Of a stretch of 64,000 nt of DNA, positions 30,901 through 40,121 are shown piece after piece. The notes beneath the pieces were generated by a model, which saw only the letters and a list, made by a program, of their open reading frames with translations, did not search any database and was not told where the DNA came from. Both the position numbers and the translations under genes were made by a program. Source of the stretch: Ogataea parapolymorpha DL-1 (Eukaryota; Ascomycota; Pichiomycetes; Pichiales; Pichiaceae); NCBI RefSeq assembly GCF_000187245.1, contig NC_027864.1, positions 248,001 through 312,000 on the forward strand, in the 5' to 3' direction. How positions within the stretch are numbered: the first letter of the stretch is position 1; each line of letters starts with the position of its first letter.

Positions 30901-31003
30901 TGATCGGCGGCTTGAGCGAGGGCCGCAAAGAAGGCTCTGGCGACGGCGAGCGCTCCTCTTTCTCCCCCTTCTTGTGTAAAAGCCCTATTTTCTTCTTAAA
31001 CAT
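27908..31003 (-). CDS. SRO7: Lgl family exocytosis regulator (Sro7/Sro77)
   Basis: 1031 residues, the size of Sro7. It belongs to the lethal giant larvae family and binds the t-SNARE Sec9 and the Rab Sec4 at sites of exocytosis. The N-terminus has a basic start, a Ser/Pro/Arg-rich stretch, then G-V-A-G-K-V-K-T-V-A-F-D-P-L-Q-S-L-M-A-I-V-T as in Lgl proteins. WD40-like blades follow (for example S-L-W-H-P-N-G-L-H-V-V-T-I-H-D-D-N and G-H-E-N-G-Y-I-R-I-W). The C-terminus (T-V-T-R-N-I-S-R-W-K-Q-H-A) resembles an R-SNARE-like tail found in Sro7. Its start lies 70 bp from the stop of VPS17 on the same strand. Confidence 0.92.
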   Translation of the reverse strand: MFKKKIGLLHKKGEKEERSPSPEPSLRPSLKPPISLPRSRGASGVSAGLDSVPFSIEELQAYGVAGKVKTVAFDPLQSLMAIVTDYNHVHIFGQSRVSCALTLNTTSAIRSLRFVKGVYLVAVDSSKTIFVISLAAKKVLHKIVTSSQITAFETDYSLEFIYVGFSNGLVKAFNIESGLDTILSLREQQYNTFILESDVHVSSIKLNPRDFGTLLISYTKMTIEFNLAENKAVKQFVYKLSKGAPGGENATYKYDSSGYYIPNVVQSLWHPNGLHVVTIHDDNSLVFWDALTGEQILARSPFDSYIDSPSGDIHHGPKMTKIKKAAWLCEHDPERTSLLFCGGDSFETEGYHQLVRMDFGRMLSYSMTSYTQMAKYYAQPKQQNIFAIHAAANIVDFVPLGEASPYYDGNHDPKLIALTLSDGSLKFMNYPTGNLSFKASYFPSTVSWLNPKITFSASAFIDKRVLNGMIDTHSSRNSILKGGIPGRPKYKADVGSVIVSGHENGYIRIWNSSEGELDSSTAFEIDISRILLDDSPHYSISKVSFAAEQLELSCSMYNNDVLLFSYQQNKKYQPAQGDLNRRMSSLELSSTKAERQIIDISDRAPRDLKKGFLPKVLVKSMGYGTVTALCNSNVGFVGIGYESGQLVVIDRRSNTVIYNTQLIDDGLSLPIVPTSIEFAYGQPGLLMIVGTRIGRLLVFEVVSGIRFSLRLVEQIDSNDAEILEIIPINSDTGRPSTASIRHLSSPLPADKTPLSIIAASSSDIRIVKNGSKMAHKTFGKGELSKIGITGTKTQKGNVAFCLVALMGATKKMTVYTIPSLSELSSMRIPYRLEAKYTPQSSVLPLGDVFLRVNETEAALVNIMGLRQPVMSLETINGDDVLFLRNILIPYRPSTNYFVKGTSSLSYTKLYHLLVGRERPEKTNHPEYELAWDISPYNPANYSLMGTAKPKYYDPNALHQHPGLTDKPVAPISMSTVTRNISRWKQHAQNRLDVANNRVETYVADLNDDFDKFVNETKNDAIKGAINSKLGL

Positions 31004-31073
31004 ATTCCTACCATCATTTCCTGTCTACGGATTTTAATATTTAGACGTCATAAGACACCCGTGCACCATAAGA

Positions 31074-32645
31074 CTAGAAGGTCGAGTTGGCTAGCAAGCT
31101 GGCAGCGCTCTTGGCGTCCAGGTGGGCGAGCTGGTCGGCAGGTTCATTTCCTAGCGATGACTCCGCCGTCAATGGGTCGCTCAGTTCTGTTTCAAACTTC
31201 TTTTTTGGCCGCGAGTTCCACGGGTCTGAAGAGTCTTTTGAGCCAGGTTCGCTCCTCACGTTGTGCAGCATGCTCTCGCGACCAAGTCTACTCAGAGACT
31301 CTGTTGGGTGAATCAGCTTGTTGGTGTTGAGAAGATGGAGTTTCTTGCGCTGTTGTTGTATTTGTTGCTGTGCAAGAGTCTTGAAAGTTTTCTTGGCCAG
31401 ATCAGTCAAGTACACCAAAAAGTCCTCGGCCTCAATCAGCATCTCGTACGTGGTTCTTTTCACTTGGTACCTTAGCTCCTTCTCGTAATTGCTGGCCATT
31501 TCCAAGGCGCGGATGGCTTCGTCGACTTTGACTGGGTCGATGATGGACTTGGTTTTTAGTCTCGCAATAATGGAATGGCGTTTTTTAGTGGTTTCCTCTG
31601 CATTCAAGAGCTCGCGCATCAGCAGATGGCGGTTTGTCAGCGACTCTTTGATGTTATAGCAGTTATCTGTCAGCAATTGAAAGAATTCGGTCAGATTCGC
31701 TGTCAAGCTCACACCTTCCACCAGATCCATCTCGTTGTACAGTTGCATCACTTTGTTCAGCTTTGCCCACATTTTGGCCATTTCGGGGCTTTCCTCAAGA
31801 GCCTGGAACCCTGCGAGCTTGTTGTAGAAATCAGAGTTCACGAGCCAGGACGATTTCTGTAGTCTCAACAATTTGTCCAGTTTCTCAACCAGTCTCTGTG
31901 CGTTCACATAAACGCTCTTGATCATTGGCCTATAAGCTGCCAATTCGTGTGATGCATCGTATGGCGGCTGGAACTGCTTCAATGTATGCCGTTTGAGGCC
32001 GGTGGCCATCACAGAGCTGTTGTTGGGTTTGGTTTTCGATGGCGTGTAACTGAAGTCGTTCTGGTCCAAAAACAGCACAAACTCTTGGTTGCGGATCAAA
32101 ATTGGGTTGCTGCAAACTCTATTAAACCATTGCTGCACCGAAGACTGCAGTGTGGCCACAAACTCGGGCGACCCGGCGTTGTATAGGACAGGAATAGTGG
32201 GCAGGGCAGGCACAAACACCTCAATGTTGTTATATATCAAATACCGATAGATTGCCTCGAGCTCTCTGTAAGATCTCCTCACGTCTTTGTAAACAGATTT
32301 CCTGAATCCTGGAATATTCTTCACCGAGGCATTCAGAACAAAGACCGGGTTCTTGGCCATTTCGGCACCGTTATTGCCGATTTCCACCACCTTGATACTC
32401 AGTTCAAACGAGTTTCTGTTGAGTCGCTCGGGCAAATATCTTTTTAAATCGTTGTCGGTGGGTTTTGGATGGAAAGGAGAGTCTTGTTCTTTGGGCTGCG
32501 CTTGTGTGTCTTTGGCCGACGAAGACGCAGTCGTCGGCTGGCCTGGCTCAGCAGCTTGCTGTTCCTGGGATTGTATAATCACACTGCTCTCGGCGAACGG
32601 ATTATTATCGAAATCATCGGGCTCGTAGGGCACGGCAGACGTCAT
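31074..32645 (-). CDS. VPS17: Retromer sorting nexin Vps17
   Basis: 523 residues from the ATG at 32645; the two codons before it start with GTG and are not used. The opening M-T-S-A-V-P-Y followed by D-N-N-P-F-A-E matches the start of S. cerevisiae Vps17. A PX domain occupies about residues 80-205 and a BAR domain about 225-430, both in the expected order, with a Ser-rich tail. Vps17 pairs with Vps5 to bend endosomal membrane in retromer recycling of Vps10. It is divergent from YOS1 with 80 bp between start codons. Confidence 0.92.
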   Translation of the reverse strand: MTSAVPYEPDDFDNNPFAESSVIIQSQEQQAAEPGQPTTASSSAKDTQAQPKEQDSPFHPKPTDNDLKRYLPERLNRNSFELSIKVVEIGNNGAEMAKNPVFVLNASVKNIPGFRKSVYKDVRRSYRELEAIYRYLIYNNIEVFVPALPTIPVLYNAGSPEFVATLQSSVQQWFNRVCSNPILIRNQEFVLFLDQNDFSYTPSKTKPNNSSVMATGLKRHTLKQFQPPYDASHELAAYRPMIKSVYVNAQRLVEKLDKLLRLQKSSWLVNSDFYNKLAGFQALEESPEMAKMWAKLNKVMQLYNEMDLVEGVSLTANLTEFFQLLTDNCYNIKESLTNRHLLMRELLNAEETTKKRHSIIARLKTKSIIDPVKVDEAIRALEMASNYEKELRYQVKRTTYEMLIEAEDFLVYLTDLAKKTFKTLAQQQIQQQRKKLHLLNTNKLIHPTESLSRLGRESMLHNVRSEPGSKDSSDPWNSRPKKKFETELSDPLTAESSLGNEPADQLAHLDAKSAASLLANSTF

Positions 32646-32725
32646 TTGCACGGTGATGCAAACAAATTTAATTTTATTTATCTTCGACGCGACGATATCT
32701 TTTTCCGTTATAAATTCTCTTTCTC

Positions 32726-33030
32726 ATGTTTGGCTTGGGAACGTTATTTTATTGTAAGTACCACCCTCTCAATTGTCTAACACGTCAGTTATTCTGTTTG
32801 CAGTAAACGGAATCGCGGTTCTGAGCGAAGACCGGTTTTTGAACAGGATTGGATGGAGCACGTCATCATCTGCTGACAACGCATACCTCGCATCGTCGCC
32901 AGTAGACGGATCGATCGACTCGATCAAGTCACGGCTCGTGAATCTGATCGGTGCCACAAGAACGCTGCTACGATTCCCTCTAATTATCATTAACGTTGTG
33001 GTTATTTTGTACGAATTGGTGTTGGGTTGA
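32726..33030 (+). CDS. YOS1: ER-Golgi transport protein Yos1 (two exons)
   Basis: Spliced from 32726-32753 and 32789-33030, giving 89 residues. The 35-nt intron (32754-32788) starts GTAAGT, has CTAAC as branch sequence and ends CAG; it splits a Phe codon. Exon 1 reads M-F-G-L-G-T-L-F-Y. Exon 2 continues I-L-F-A-V-N-G-I-A-V-L-S-E-D-R-F and ends Y-E-L-V-L-G, as in S. cerevisiae Yos1 (which also has an intron here). There are two membrane segments (about 5-20 and 68-85). Yos1 works with Yip1 and Yif1 in COPII vesicle formation. A second AG 15 nt downstream would be out of frame. Confidence 0.93.
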
Positions 33031-33052
33031 TATAATAATAAATAAAATTACT

Positions 33053-35512
33053 CTATTTATGATGCTGGCGCTCACCATCTTTGTCGGCGAAGAAACGGTC
33101 AAGAATATCATACTTGTGGGCGCTCCAATTGTAGATAAACCCATCCCCGCCAATGGCTGCGCCATACTGCAATTTTTTGAACATCAGTATGGTGTCGTAG
33201 ATCAAAATGTACTGTCTCAGGTTTTGCACCATCGACACTCTTTGAGATCTGAAATTCGATATGACTTCGTACACCACATCGGTATCCTCGTTGCCTTTTT
33301 CAGGGTTGTTCACCATGACGTCGATCACCGCGTCGATTGTGCAGAAACAACCCGTCCGGCCACACCCTGCAGAGCAGTGGACCATGACTGGGGCTGCTTC
33401 CGTCTGTGTGCGAGAGAGAACGTATCTCTTGAAAGCCACCAGCGATATTAGGTCAGAGGAGCTAATCAACGCTCCATAGTCTGGCCACGAGAGAATTTGG
33501 ATTTGGATTACCTCGTGTTCTGGCTTGTTACCAATTTTCAGCCGCAGTCTTCTGGCTACAGTCTCGCACTGTGAATTATCTGTGAGTTTGAAATCGGTGA
33601 TCTCCTCCAGTTGGTCAACCTTAATGAATATTCCGTTCGAAGAGTATGTGCCTGGGAGCCAGTATGGGGCGCACTTTTCAACTTCATTCTCTTTTTGGGC
33701 AGTTAGGGACAGGATAAGTGGCACTTTATGGTCAAAAATGACTTTCCAAAAGTCTCCTATAGTTTCTTCCAAAGGTCCCTGAGCTGCAATGTAGCGCAGC
33801 TGCGAACCAGGGTAGCTCAAGTAGGAAGCATTGATGTAAGACTCGTCTTGGTCCAACTCCTCGTCGTCAGCGTCATATTTTTGAATCTTGACTCTGGCGT
33901 GCTCGTAAGGAAAGATATCCTTGTAACGGTTTTTTCTGCCAAGTTCCACCCCAGCAGAGAAGCACGGAGTCTCAGGGCTTGGCGTCGTCACACTAGAGTG
34001 CCTGGAAAGAGCCTGGTTGAGGCGTTCGACTTCCTGAGACTGCAATTCATTGAATTTATGTGACAGGACCGAGGCGCCTGAGTCCGAACCAATGACGTTA
34101 CTGAGCCAAGTTGGAAGAATCTTCATGTCGGGAGACGTAATGCTGGTCGAAAGATGCATGGACATGTCGGGTCTGGCGGTCAGAAACTCCTCATGTTGTC
34201 TAGATTTGAAAAATGGCTTGCCAGCGGTATCAGGGAGCATAAAGTGAGCAAGGCCGTGCGACATAGGAGATTTGTCATTGAAGAAGCGTTGTTTTTTTGC
34301 GGACGCCGCATTGGAGGAGTTGGAGGATGAGGGGGATGGAAGCGTAACGGTGACTCTAGGTGGTGGGGAAGCTTTTTCTGGACTAGGTATCATCATGACT
34401 TTAGGCTTGGAAGTAGACGTGCCAGACTCGACATGAGAAGGATACTGTTCCTGAAACCTGGAAAACCCTCCTTTCAAGACATATATGGGTGCACTCCATG
34501 TGGCAGATGAGGCAAATTTGGCTGCTAAATTGCTCACTGAAAGCGAGGCGGATTGGGTCGAATCCGTGGAATTATCGTAAAAAATTAAAACCGGTAAATT
34601 ATCCCGGTCCCTTTTCAAGTAGTTGGTGAACAGTGCTTTTTCATCCGATGTGAGGGTCGCTATGCATCTGTCCAAAGTGAAGGTAGCTCTTTTTAGCAGT
34701 GTTGAAGGCAGGCACAGGTTGACAGCGCCGATGATGTGCGATTTGCAATAATCTTGGAAAGGTCTGACGTCAACAACCAGTAGATTAGGTAATCCATCTT
34801 CGCTCACGACGCCTCGCCAATTCTCAATGTGTCGAAAGGACTCCTCAGCAGAAATCAAGGAGCATCCTTTTGGTAGCGGATATTTGACGTCTTTGAACCT
34901 GCTTGGTCTCGGGGAGCCCGGCTCTGTGTTGGAAAGAAATTTTTTTAGCGTGAGTGCTGGCGGCAGTGTATATGTAGAACCATTAGCACTTGTAGATGTG
35001 CGTCCGTCGACTATATCTGTTGTGTTTGCTGAGGTTTCTTTTGAGTTGAATTTTTGCTGACCAGGGGAAAACCTGGTCATGTGGAAAGCCTCGCTTTTTG
35101 TTGAACGGTGGCATTTGGCCTTCACCGGAGTTGGCTGCTGTGACTGTGACTTGTGCTTATCTTCCTCCCCTTCTTCCTCTTCCTCGTTTATTTTGAGCGA
35201 CATCAGCTGGGAGGGCTCAAATAAGGTCTCTGTGCTGGCGATGGAAAGGTTTCGCCCATCAGAAGGGTGCACCGCATCGTTGGCGGAGTCGACGAGCGTG
35301 GAGTCTGAGGTAAGCGAGGATATCGAATTGGCACATTTTTGGTGGTCCTTGGCAGACTGTTTGTGGTTTTCATTCACCGGTGCCAAGGGCATTGATGCTG
35401 GGTTCTGCTTTGTCTGAGTTGAAAACTTTAAGTATTCCGAAAAATAATCTATATCGTTTGTTTGTTTACCCTTCGTGGAAACGTGGTTAGGCGTGTTGCT
35501 CAGAGAAGACAT
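33053..35512 (-). CDS. Protein tyrosine phosphatase with rhodanese-like domain (Ptp2/Ptp3)
   Basis: 819 residues. A rhodanese/CH2 fold (about 215-355; L-V-V-D-V-R-P-F-Q-D-Y-C-K-S-H-I-I-G-A-V-N-L) binds MAP kinase in the Ptp2/Ptp3 phosphatases that switch off Hog1 and Fus3. The catalytic domain (about 515-805) has the active-site loop H-C-S-A-G-C-G-R-T-G with nucleophile Cys713. W-P-D-Y-G in place of W-P-D-x-G is the general acid loop. Q-R-V-S-M-V-Q also fits. PTP2 and PTP3 cannot be told apart here. The N-terminal 200 residues are low-complexity. It is convergent with YOS1 (22 bp). Confidence 0.9.
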   Translation of the reverse strand: MSSLSNTPNHVSTKGKQTNDIDYFSEYLKFSTQTKQNPASMPLAPVNENHKQSAKDHQKCANSISSLTSDSTLVDSANDAVHPSDGRNLSIASTETLFEPSQLMSLKINEEEEEGEEDKHKSQSQQPTPVKAKCHRSTKSEAFHMTRFSPGQQKFNSKETSANTTDIVDGRTSTSANGSTYTLPPALTLKKFLSNTEPGSPRPSRFKDVKYPLPKGCSLISAEESFRHIENWRGVVSEDGLPNLLVVDVRPFQDYCKSHIIGAVNLCLPSTLLKRATFTLDRCIATLTSDEKALFTNYLKRDRDNLPVLIFYDNSTDSTQSASLSVSNLAAKFASSATWSAPIYVLKGGFSRFQEQYPSHVESGTSTSKPKVMMIPSPEKASPPPRVTVTLPSPSSSNSSNAASAKKQRFFNDKSPMSHGLAHFMLPDTAGKPFFKSRQHEEFLTARPDMSMHLSTSITSPDMKILPTWLSNVIGSDSGASVLSHKFNELQSQEVERLNQALSRHSSVTTPSPETPCFSAGVELGRKNRYKDIFPYEHARVKIQKYDADDEELDQDESYINASYLSYPGSQLRYIAAQGPLEETIGDFWKVIFDHKVPLILSLTAQKENEVEKCAPYWLPGTYSSNGIFIKVDQLEEITDFKLTDNSQCETVARRLRLKIGNKPEHEVIQIQILSWPDYGALISSSDLISLVAFKRYVLSRTQTEAAPVMVHCSAGCGRTGCFCTIDAVIDVMVNNPEKGNEDTDVVYEVISNFRSQRVSMVQNLRQYILIYDTILMFKKLQYGAAIGGDGFIYNWSAHKYDILDRFFADKDGERQHHK

Positions 35513-35906
35513 ATGAAGCAGTAGCTCATACGATCTTTGATATATAAAACGGGATCTTGTAGTATAATCTGATGCGTCACTTTGCTAAATATAATTCCAA
35601 AGGCGAAAAAAAAAAGAAAGAGCCCTACAAAAGTTTAAAACAAGCCTAGCCTTTCGTTTAACGGATATATTAAACCTTACTCCTTTGCCAGACCACTGAA
35701 AATAAATTTCTCGCGTGATGTCATTGCGCATTCACATGGCGACCAAATAATTCCCCTTGCGCTATTTTTACTGATCGCGGGCCAGGCCTGCCAGCGAAAT
35801 CTAACAGCCGCCCAAAATAGAATCACCGGTCCGCAGTCCACTGCCATCTCTACACCACGTCCCGTTTTTTTATTTTCTTGCCTTTTAAGCTCTAATTATT
35901 CCCCAG
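35513..35906. promoter_or_regulatory. Divergent promoter of the phosphatase gene and PLC1
   Basis: 394 bp. It contains A/T tracts (35608-35620), TATA-like TATATAAA (35540-35547) in the region leading to the phosphatase gene, and a CCCCT element near 35753. The CCCCT is a possible stress-response element. No gene was seen. Confidence 0.4.
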
Positions 35907-38600
35907 ATGACAGGTGCGCCCTTGTCTACGTCGTCCTCGGTGCCAAATAGCTCGGCCCCGGTGAAGTCGTTGCTGTCCGAGCGGCTGTTGGTGCTACGTA
36001 ACAAGTCGCCACCGGATTCTCAGGACTCAGACCTGGCGCACATTCCTCTGCCTTCGTCTCCTACGGATTCCTCTCACAAGGGCATCCACAGGCTGGGGTT
36101 TTCGCGGAAAAAGAGTGACAGCAGCGATTCATTCAGTGACCACAGTGACGACAGGAAAGGCTTGATGAGCATACTCACCCGAGTTCGAAGGATATCGCGC
36201 TCCAGCTCTGATGAAGCTGATCCCGAGACGAAGCCCGATCCAAAGACAGAACCCGCAGCACACCCGAAATTGGAGTACCACGAGGAAGAGACATTCACAA
36301 CCCCATTGGACAAGAAGTCAATTCCCCGAGAGCTTATCGATCAGGGGATTGAAATGCTCAGAGTGACCCATAAAAAGAAGATCAAACGGTGTTTTCGTTT
36401 GAATTTGGACAACAATCATTTGATCTGGAATAATAAAGCCTCGTCTTTCCTCGAAATTGATAAGATCAAGGCGATTAGGACTGGTGTCGAGGCCAAAAAT
36501 TACAGGGAGGAGTTTAAAGTGTCATCAGATTACGAAGATCTGTGGATAACGATTATCTATTACAAAGACTCCAAGTCAAACAATATCAAAGCCTTGCACG
36601 TGATTGCCCCCGCAAAACACGAATACGATACTTTTGTCACCACGTTGCGCAACCTCGTATACTTCAAACGGCAGATGGACAGCATCAGTGAACTATTCAC
36701 TGACCTGCACTGGAACAACAAAAACTCCGAAAGCGAGCATCTCTCCTTTGACGGCGTCCTCAAATTGGTGTCCAAGCTTCATATCCATGCAAGTCCAGAG
36801 TATCTCGAGAATCTCTTCCGCATGGCTGATTCGGAAGCAAAGGGGCACCTGAATTTCCAAGACTTCAAAAAGTTTGTCAGTTTGCTTCGAGACCGCAAGG
36901 AATTGAGGGCTATATTTGATCAACAAGCCAGAGTCATGTCTGGGAAATTGTCCTTCGAGGAGTTTTGCAATTTTCTCGTCGAGGTACAAAAGGAAAATAT
37001 CACCTACTCGCAGGCAGAGCAGATATTTCATCGCTTCTCCAAAACAAAACTGTATCTCGATTACGACGAATTTGCAAGTTTTCTCACGAGTTCATATTCA
37101 AAACCATACGTCAACATTCAAGAGGACTACTCATACCCGCTCAATGAGTATTTTATCTCCTCATCCCACAATACATATTTATTAGGAAGACAAGTCAATG
37201 GAACCGCGTCCATTGAAGGCTACATTAGGGCATTGCAACGAGGCTGTCGTTGCATTGAGATAGATCTCTGGGATGGCGAAAAAGGACCAGTTGTGACCCA
37301 CGGCCGCACTTTCTCCAGCTCCATTGAGTTTCAGTTGGTTGTGGAAACGATCCGGAAGTACTCTTTTATCACTTCGCCATATCCTGTCATTTTATCGCTT
37401 GAGGTTCGTTGCAATGCTGAGAATCAGCTTCAGGCTGCCAAGATCCTCAAAGATATTCTACAGGACCGCCTGCTAGAGTATCCAGTCAAATCGCCCTTCG
37501 AAACACTGCCGTCACCCGCGCAATTGAAACATAAAATTCTGGTGAAAGTGAAGAAGTCTACAGGAGAGGCAGGAAGCCTTGAAAGTATGTCCTCGTCATT
37601 GTCCTCGTTTAGCGAAGACAGTAGTACAATCACAAAGATTGTTCCCAAGAGAAGAAAAACCGTCAAAATCTCTCAGGAGCTGGGCAACCTGGGAATCTAT
37701 GTGATTGGAATCAAATTCCGCAATTTCTCTCTCCCCGAGTCCAAAACATTTAACCACTGTTTTTCCTTCAGTGACAAGACATTAGTTAAAATGGCAAGGG
37801 AGGAAGCTAAGTTTTCTGCTATTGTGAAGCACAACAGGAGGTTTCTCATGAGAATTTATCCATCCATTTATCGCTTCAGTTCCAATAATTTCAATCCCTT
37901 CTTTTTTTGGGAGCTAGGATGCCAGTTGGTTGCAACAAACTGGCAGGTTTACGATGTGGGGCAGCAGATTAACGAGACGCTTTTTAATATAGGAACAAAC
38001 TCCGGCTACGTTCTCAAACCTTCCTGTCTACGGATCAGGAACCCGAAATTGCAGAATATTGATCCGTTGGATTGTTTAAAATTTGAGCAGAGTCGGCGCC
38101 TTAGCATCGACCTCATTTCTGGACAACAACTTCCCAAACCAAAGGACATCAAATCGGATTTTTTTGATCCCTTCTTAGAGCTCGAGATTTATTGTGCAGA
38201 GGTATTGGACGTGAATGTCAGCTCCACGACTGGGAAGCTGGGAACGGTCCTCAAAATGGAGTCCTCAAGTCACCAAAAATCTCTGGTTGAGCAACTGATT
38301 AAACTAGGCGAACCCTCTGTCGTGTTCAGGACAGCTCCAGTACCCCAAAACGGATTTAATCCTGTTTGGAATCAGCGATGCTCTGCAACATACCTCACGA
38401 ACGACATTGATTATGTTTTTCTGCGGTTTCTGGTCAAATGCACTAACGATAGCTCCGAAAAACTCATTGGAACGCACACGTGCAAGCTCGATTATTTGAA
38501 ACAGGGCTACAGACACCTTCCCTTGTACGATCAGCAAGGCGAGGAATTTATTTATTCGACACTGTTTATTAAAGTGGATTATGAGGACAAAAATAATTAG
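35907..38600 (+). CDS. PLC1: Phosphoinositide-specific phospholipase C
   Basis: 897 residues, normal for yeast Plc1. It cleaves PI(4,5)P2 to diacylglycerol and IP3, feeding inositol polyphosphate synthesis. A PH domain (about 130-250), EF-hand-like region (about 250-385), X box, Y box and C2 domain (about 725-890) follow in that order. The two catalytic histidines are His421 (S-S-S-H-N-T-Y-L) and His465 (V-V-T-H-G-R). The Y box includes Q-L-V-A-T-N-W-Q. A Ser-rich linker (570-600) separates X and Y. The N-terminal 130 residues are disordered. Its stop overlaps the ENP1 stop by 3-4 bp on the other strand. Confidence 0.97.
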   Translation: MTGAPLSTSSSVPNSSAPVKSLLSERLLVLRNKSPPDSQDSDLAHIPLPSSPTDSSHKGIHRLGFSRKKSDSSDSFSDHSDDRKGLMSILTRVRRISRSSSDEADPETKPDPKTEPAAHPKLEYHEEETFTTPLDKKSIPRELIDQGIEMLRVTHKKKIKRCFRLNLDNNHLIWNNKASSFLEIDKIKAIRTGVEAKNYREEFKVSSDYEDLWITIIYYKDSKSNNIKALHVIAPAKHEYDTFVTTLRNLVYFKRQMDSISELFTDLHWNNKNSESEHLSFDGVLKLVSKLHIHASPEYLENLFRMADSEAKGHLNFQDFKKFVSLLRDRKELRAIFDQQARVMSGKLSFEEFCNFLVEVQKENITYSQAEQIFHRFSKTKLYLDYDEFASFLTSSYSKPYVNIQEDYSYPLNEYFISSSHNTYLLGRQVNGTASIEGYIRALQRGCRCIEIDLWDGEKGPVVTHGRTFSSSIEFQLVVETIRKYSFITSPYPVILSLEVRCNAENQLQAAKILKDILQDRLLEYPVKSPFETLPSPAQLKHKILVKVKKSTGEAGSLESMSSSLSSFSEDSSTITKIVPKRRKTVKISQELGNLGIYVIGIKFRNFSLPESKTFNHCFSFSDKTLVKMAREEAKFSAIVKHNRRFLMRIYPSIYRFSSNNFNPFFFWELGCQLVATNWQVYDVGQQINETLFNIGTNSGYVLKPSCLRIRNPKLQNIDPLDCLKFEQSRRLSIDLISGQQLPKPKDIKSDFFDPFLELEIYCAEVLDVNVSSTTGKLGTVLKMESSSHQKSLVEQLIKLGEPSVVFRTAPVPQNGFNPVWNQRCSATYLTNDIDYVFLRFLVKCTNDSSEKLIGTHTCKLDYLKQGYRHLPLYDQQGEEFIYSTLFIKVDYEDKNN

Positions 38601-39988
38601 AAGAAAGACATGATGTCGTCCTCCTTGTCCTCCTTGACGGTAGCCGTGGATCTCTCCTTGCCTGCGCGCAATTCACGTCTAATTTCCGGTCCAATCTCGC
38701 GATGGCCCCGTTGTCTGACAACTTCCATGAGGAAATCGCGCTGATCCTCAGTGATGTCGTTTTTGTACCGTTGTGCGAATGCCAAAAACGCCTTGTGCCA
38801 GACAAGCGGCATTGGAGATGCGTCCCTGAGCCGTCTTTGCTCGGCTATCTCTGTGTCGTCGTCTAGTATGATGTCGCTTCGTGTTTCTTCCGTGATCACA
38901 CGGAAGCGCATGAAATAGAACACCAGGTCGTCGATGGTTTGGTATGGTAATGCGTACTTTTTCTCGATGAGAATTCTGATGAACACGGTCGTTGCTGGGT
39001 TGAAGTCTTTTTGCAACAACCACGAAAGCGCGACAGCAGAGTGTTGGACCGGAATCGAGCACTTAGTCAAGATTGACCCCACGATCATTGCCTCTCTTGT
39101 TGTGCATCCGTCTTCAATCAATGGGAACAGGAATCCACGGAAAAATGCGGCAGGCTTATATAACGATTTTTTTAATGAACGATAAAGGTGATAATTCAGC
39201 TTGTGCTCGTCACTTTCCTCAATATCTTGTCTGACTTTCGGATAAAGAACCAAATTAACAAACCTCTCTGCTTTACTCGCCGTCAGGTTAGAAACAAACA
39301 GTCTGGTAGCCTCGTAGGTCACCTGCGGAGTCCATGCTTCAGGATTTGTCACAAAAATCAGATCCTCCCAATTCTTGATGCTAGGAAGCACTTTGAAGAG
39401 TTTCGGCAACTTTCCGTGTCTCCACACATGTAAACTCTGACCGACCTTCTCATACGCCTCTATAACTCTTGGTGGAAGGAAAACTTTGTCCTGTGGTCTC
39501 TCTGTCTGTTCTGCCTTCTGCTGCTGGGTTTCCTGTAATTTGGCCATCACTTTGTCAGCAAGGTTGAAGCTACCAAATGCATTATTTTCTGACTTGAAGT
39601 ATGATTCAAACAATTTCACGTCTTCCTCGTCTACCTCTTCAACCTCCTCGTCGTAGTATTCGTTTTCACCGTCGTCGGACATCTCTTCGTAGACTGCGTC
39701 GTCGTCCGATTCATCAGATTCGTGCGCAATCATTTGAAACCTCGGCTTTTCTGAAACTTCTAAACGGTTTTCCTCGAGGGCAATCTCATCTTGCTGTTCT
39801 CTCGCAAGTTTCAGGACCTTTCTGGAAGACGCAGCATCCAGGACAAAATCGTCCTCCGCATCCTCCTCTCCTGTCTTGTCGTGCTTCGAGCGTTTTCCCA
39901 CCCTCAAATGACCTGTTTCTGTGATATCTTTATACAACGGCTTGTGCCGCATCTTATCTTTGGCGTCCTTGGTGCTGATCTTTCCCAT
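38597..39988 (-). CDS. ENP1: Bystin-family ribosome biogenesis factor Enp1
   Basis: 463 residues. The first 160 are charged, with an acidic stretch (E-V-E-E-V-D-E-E-D-V). The conserved bystin domain (about 170-440) carries P-R-V-I-E-A-Y-E-K-V-G, then F-K-V-L-P-S-I-K-N-W-E-D-L and F-N-P-A-T-T-V-F-I-R-I-L. Enp1 is a component of pre-40S particles and needed for early 18S rRNA processing. It is divergent from SRM1, and its stop codon overlaps the end of PLC1 (TTAG shared). Confidence 0.95.
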   Translation of the reverse strand: MGKISTKDAKDKMRHKPLYKDITETGHLRVGKRSKHDKTGEEDAEDDFVLDAASSRKVLKLAREQQDEIALEENRLEVSEKPRFQMIAHESDESDDDAVYEEMSDDGENEYYDEEVEEVDEEDVKLFESYFKSENNAFGSFNLADKVMAKLQETQQQKAEQTERPQDKVFLPPRVIEAYEKVGQSLHVWRHGKLPKLFKVLPSIKNWEDLIFVTNPEAWTPQVTYEATRLFVSNLTASKAERFVNLVLYPKVRQDIEESDEHKLNYHLYRSLKKSLYKPAAFFRGFLFPLIEDGCTTREAMIVGSILTKCSIPVQHSAVALSWLLQKDFNPATTVFIRILIEKKYALPYQTIDDLVFYFMRFRVITEETRSDIILDDDTEIAEQRRLRDASPMPLVWHKAFLAFAQRYKNDITEDQRDFLMEVVRQRGHREIGPEIRRELRAGKERSTATVKEDKEDDIMSFF

Positions 39989-40121
39989 AATGATAGAGTG
40001 AAAAATGTTTAAAAAAATTTAGAAAAAAATTTAATTAGGAAATAAGAAAACGAATTTGCCGTGGCAGAAATACTATCGTTTGATTTCAGTTTTTTTCTTA
40101 GTTTCCCGTTGTATATTCATT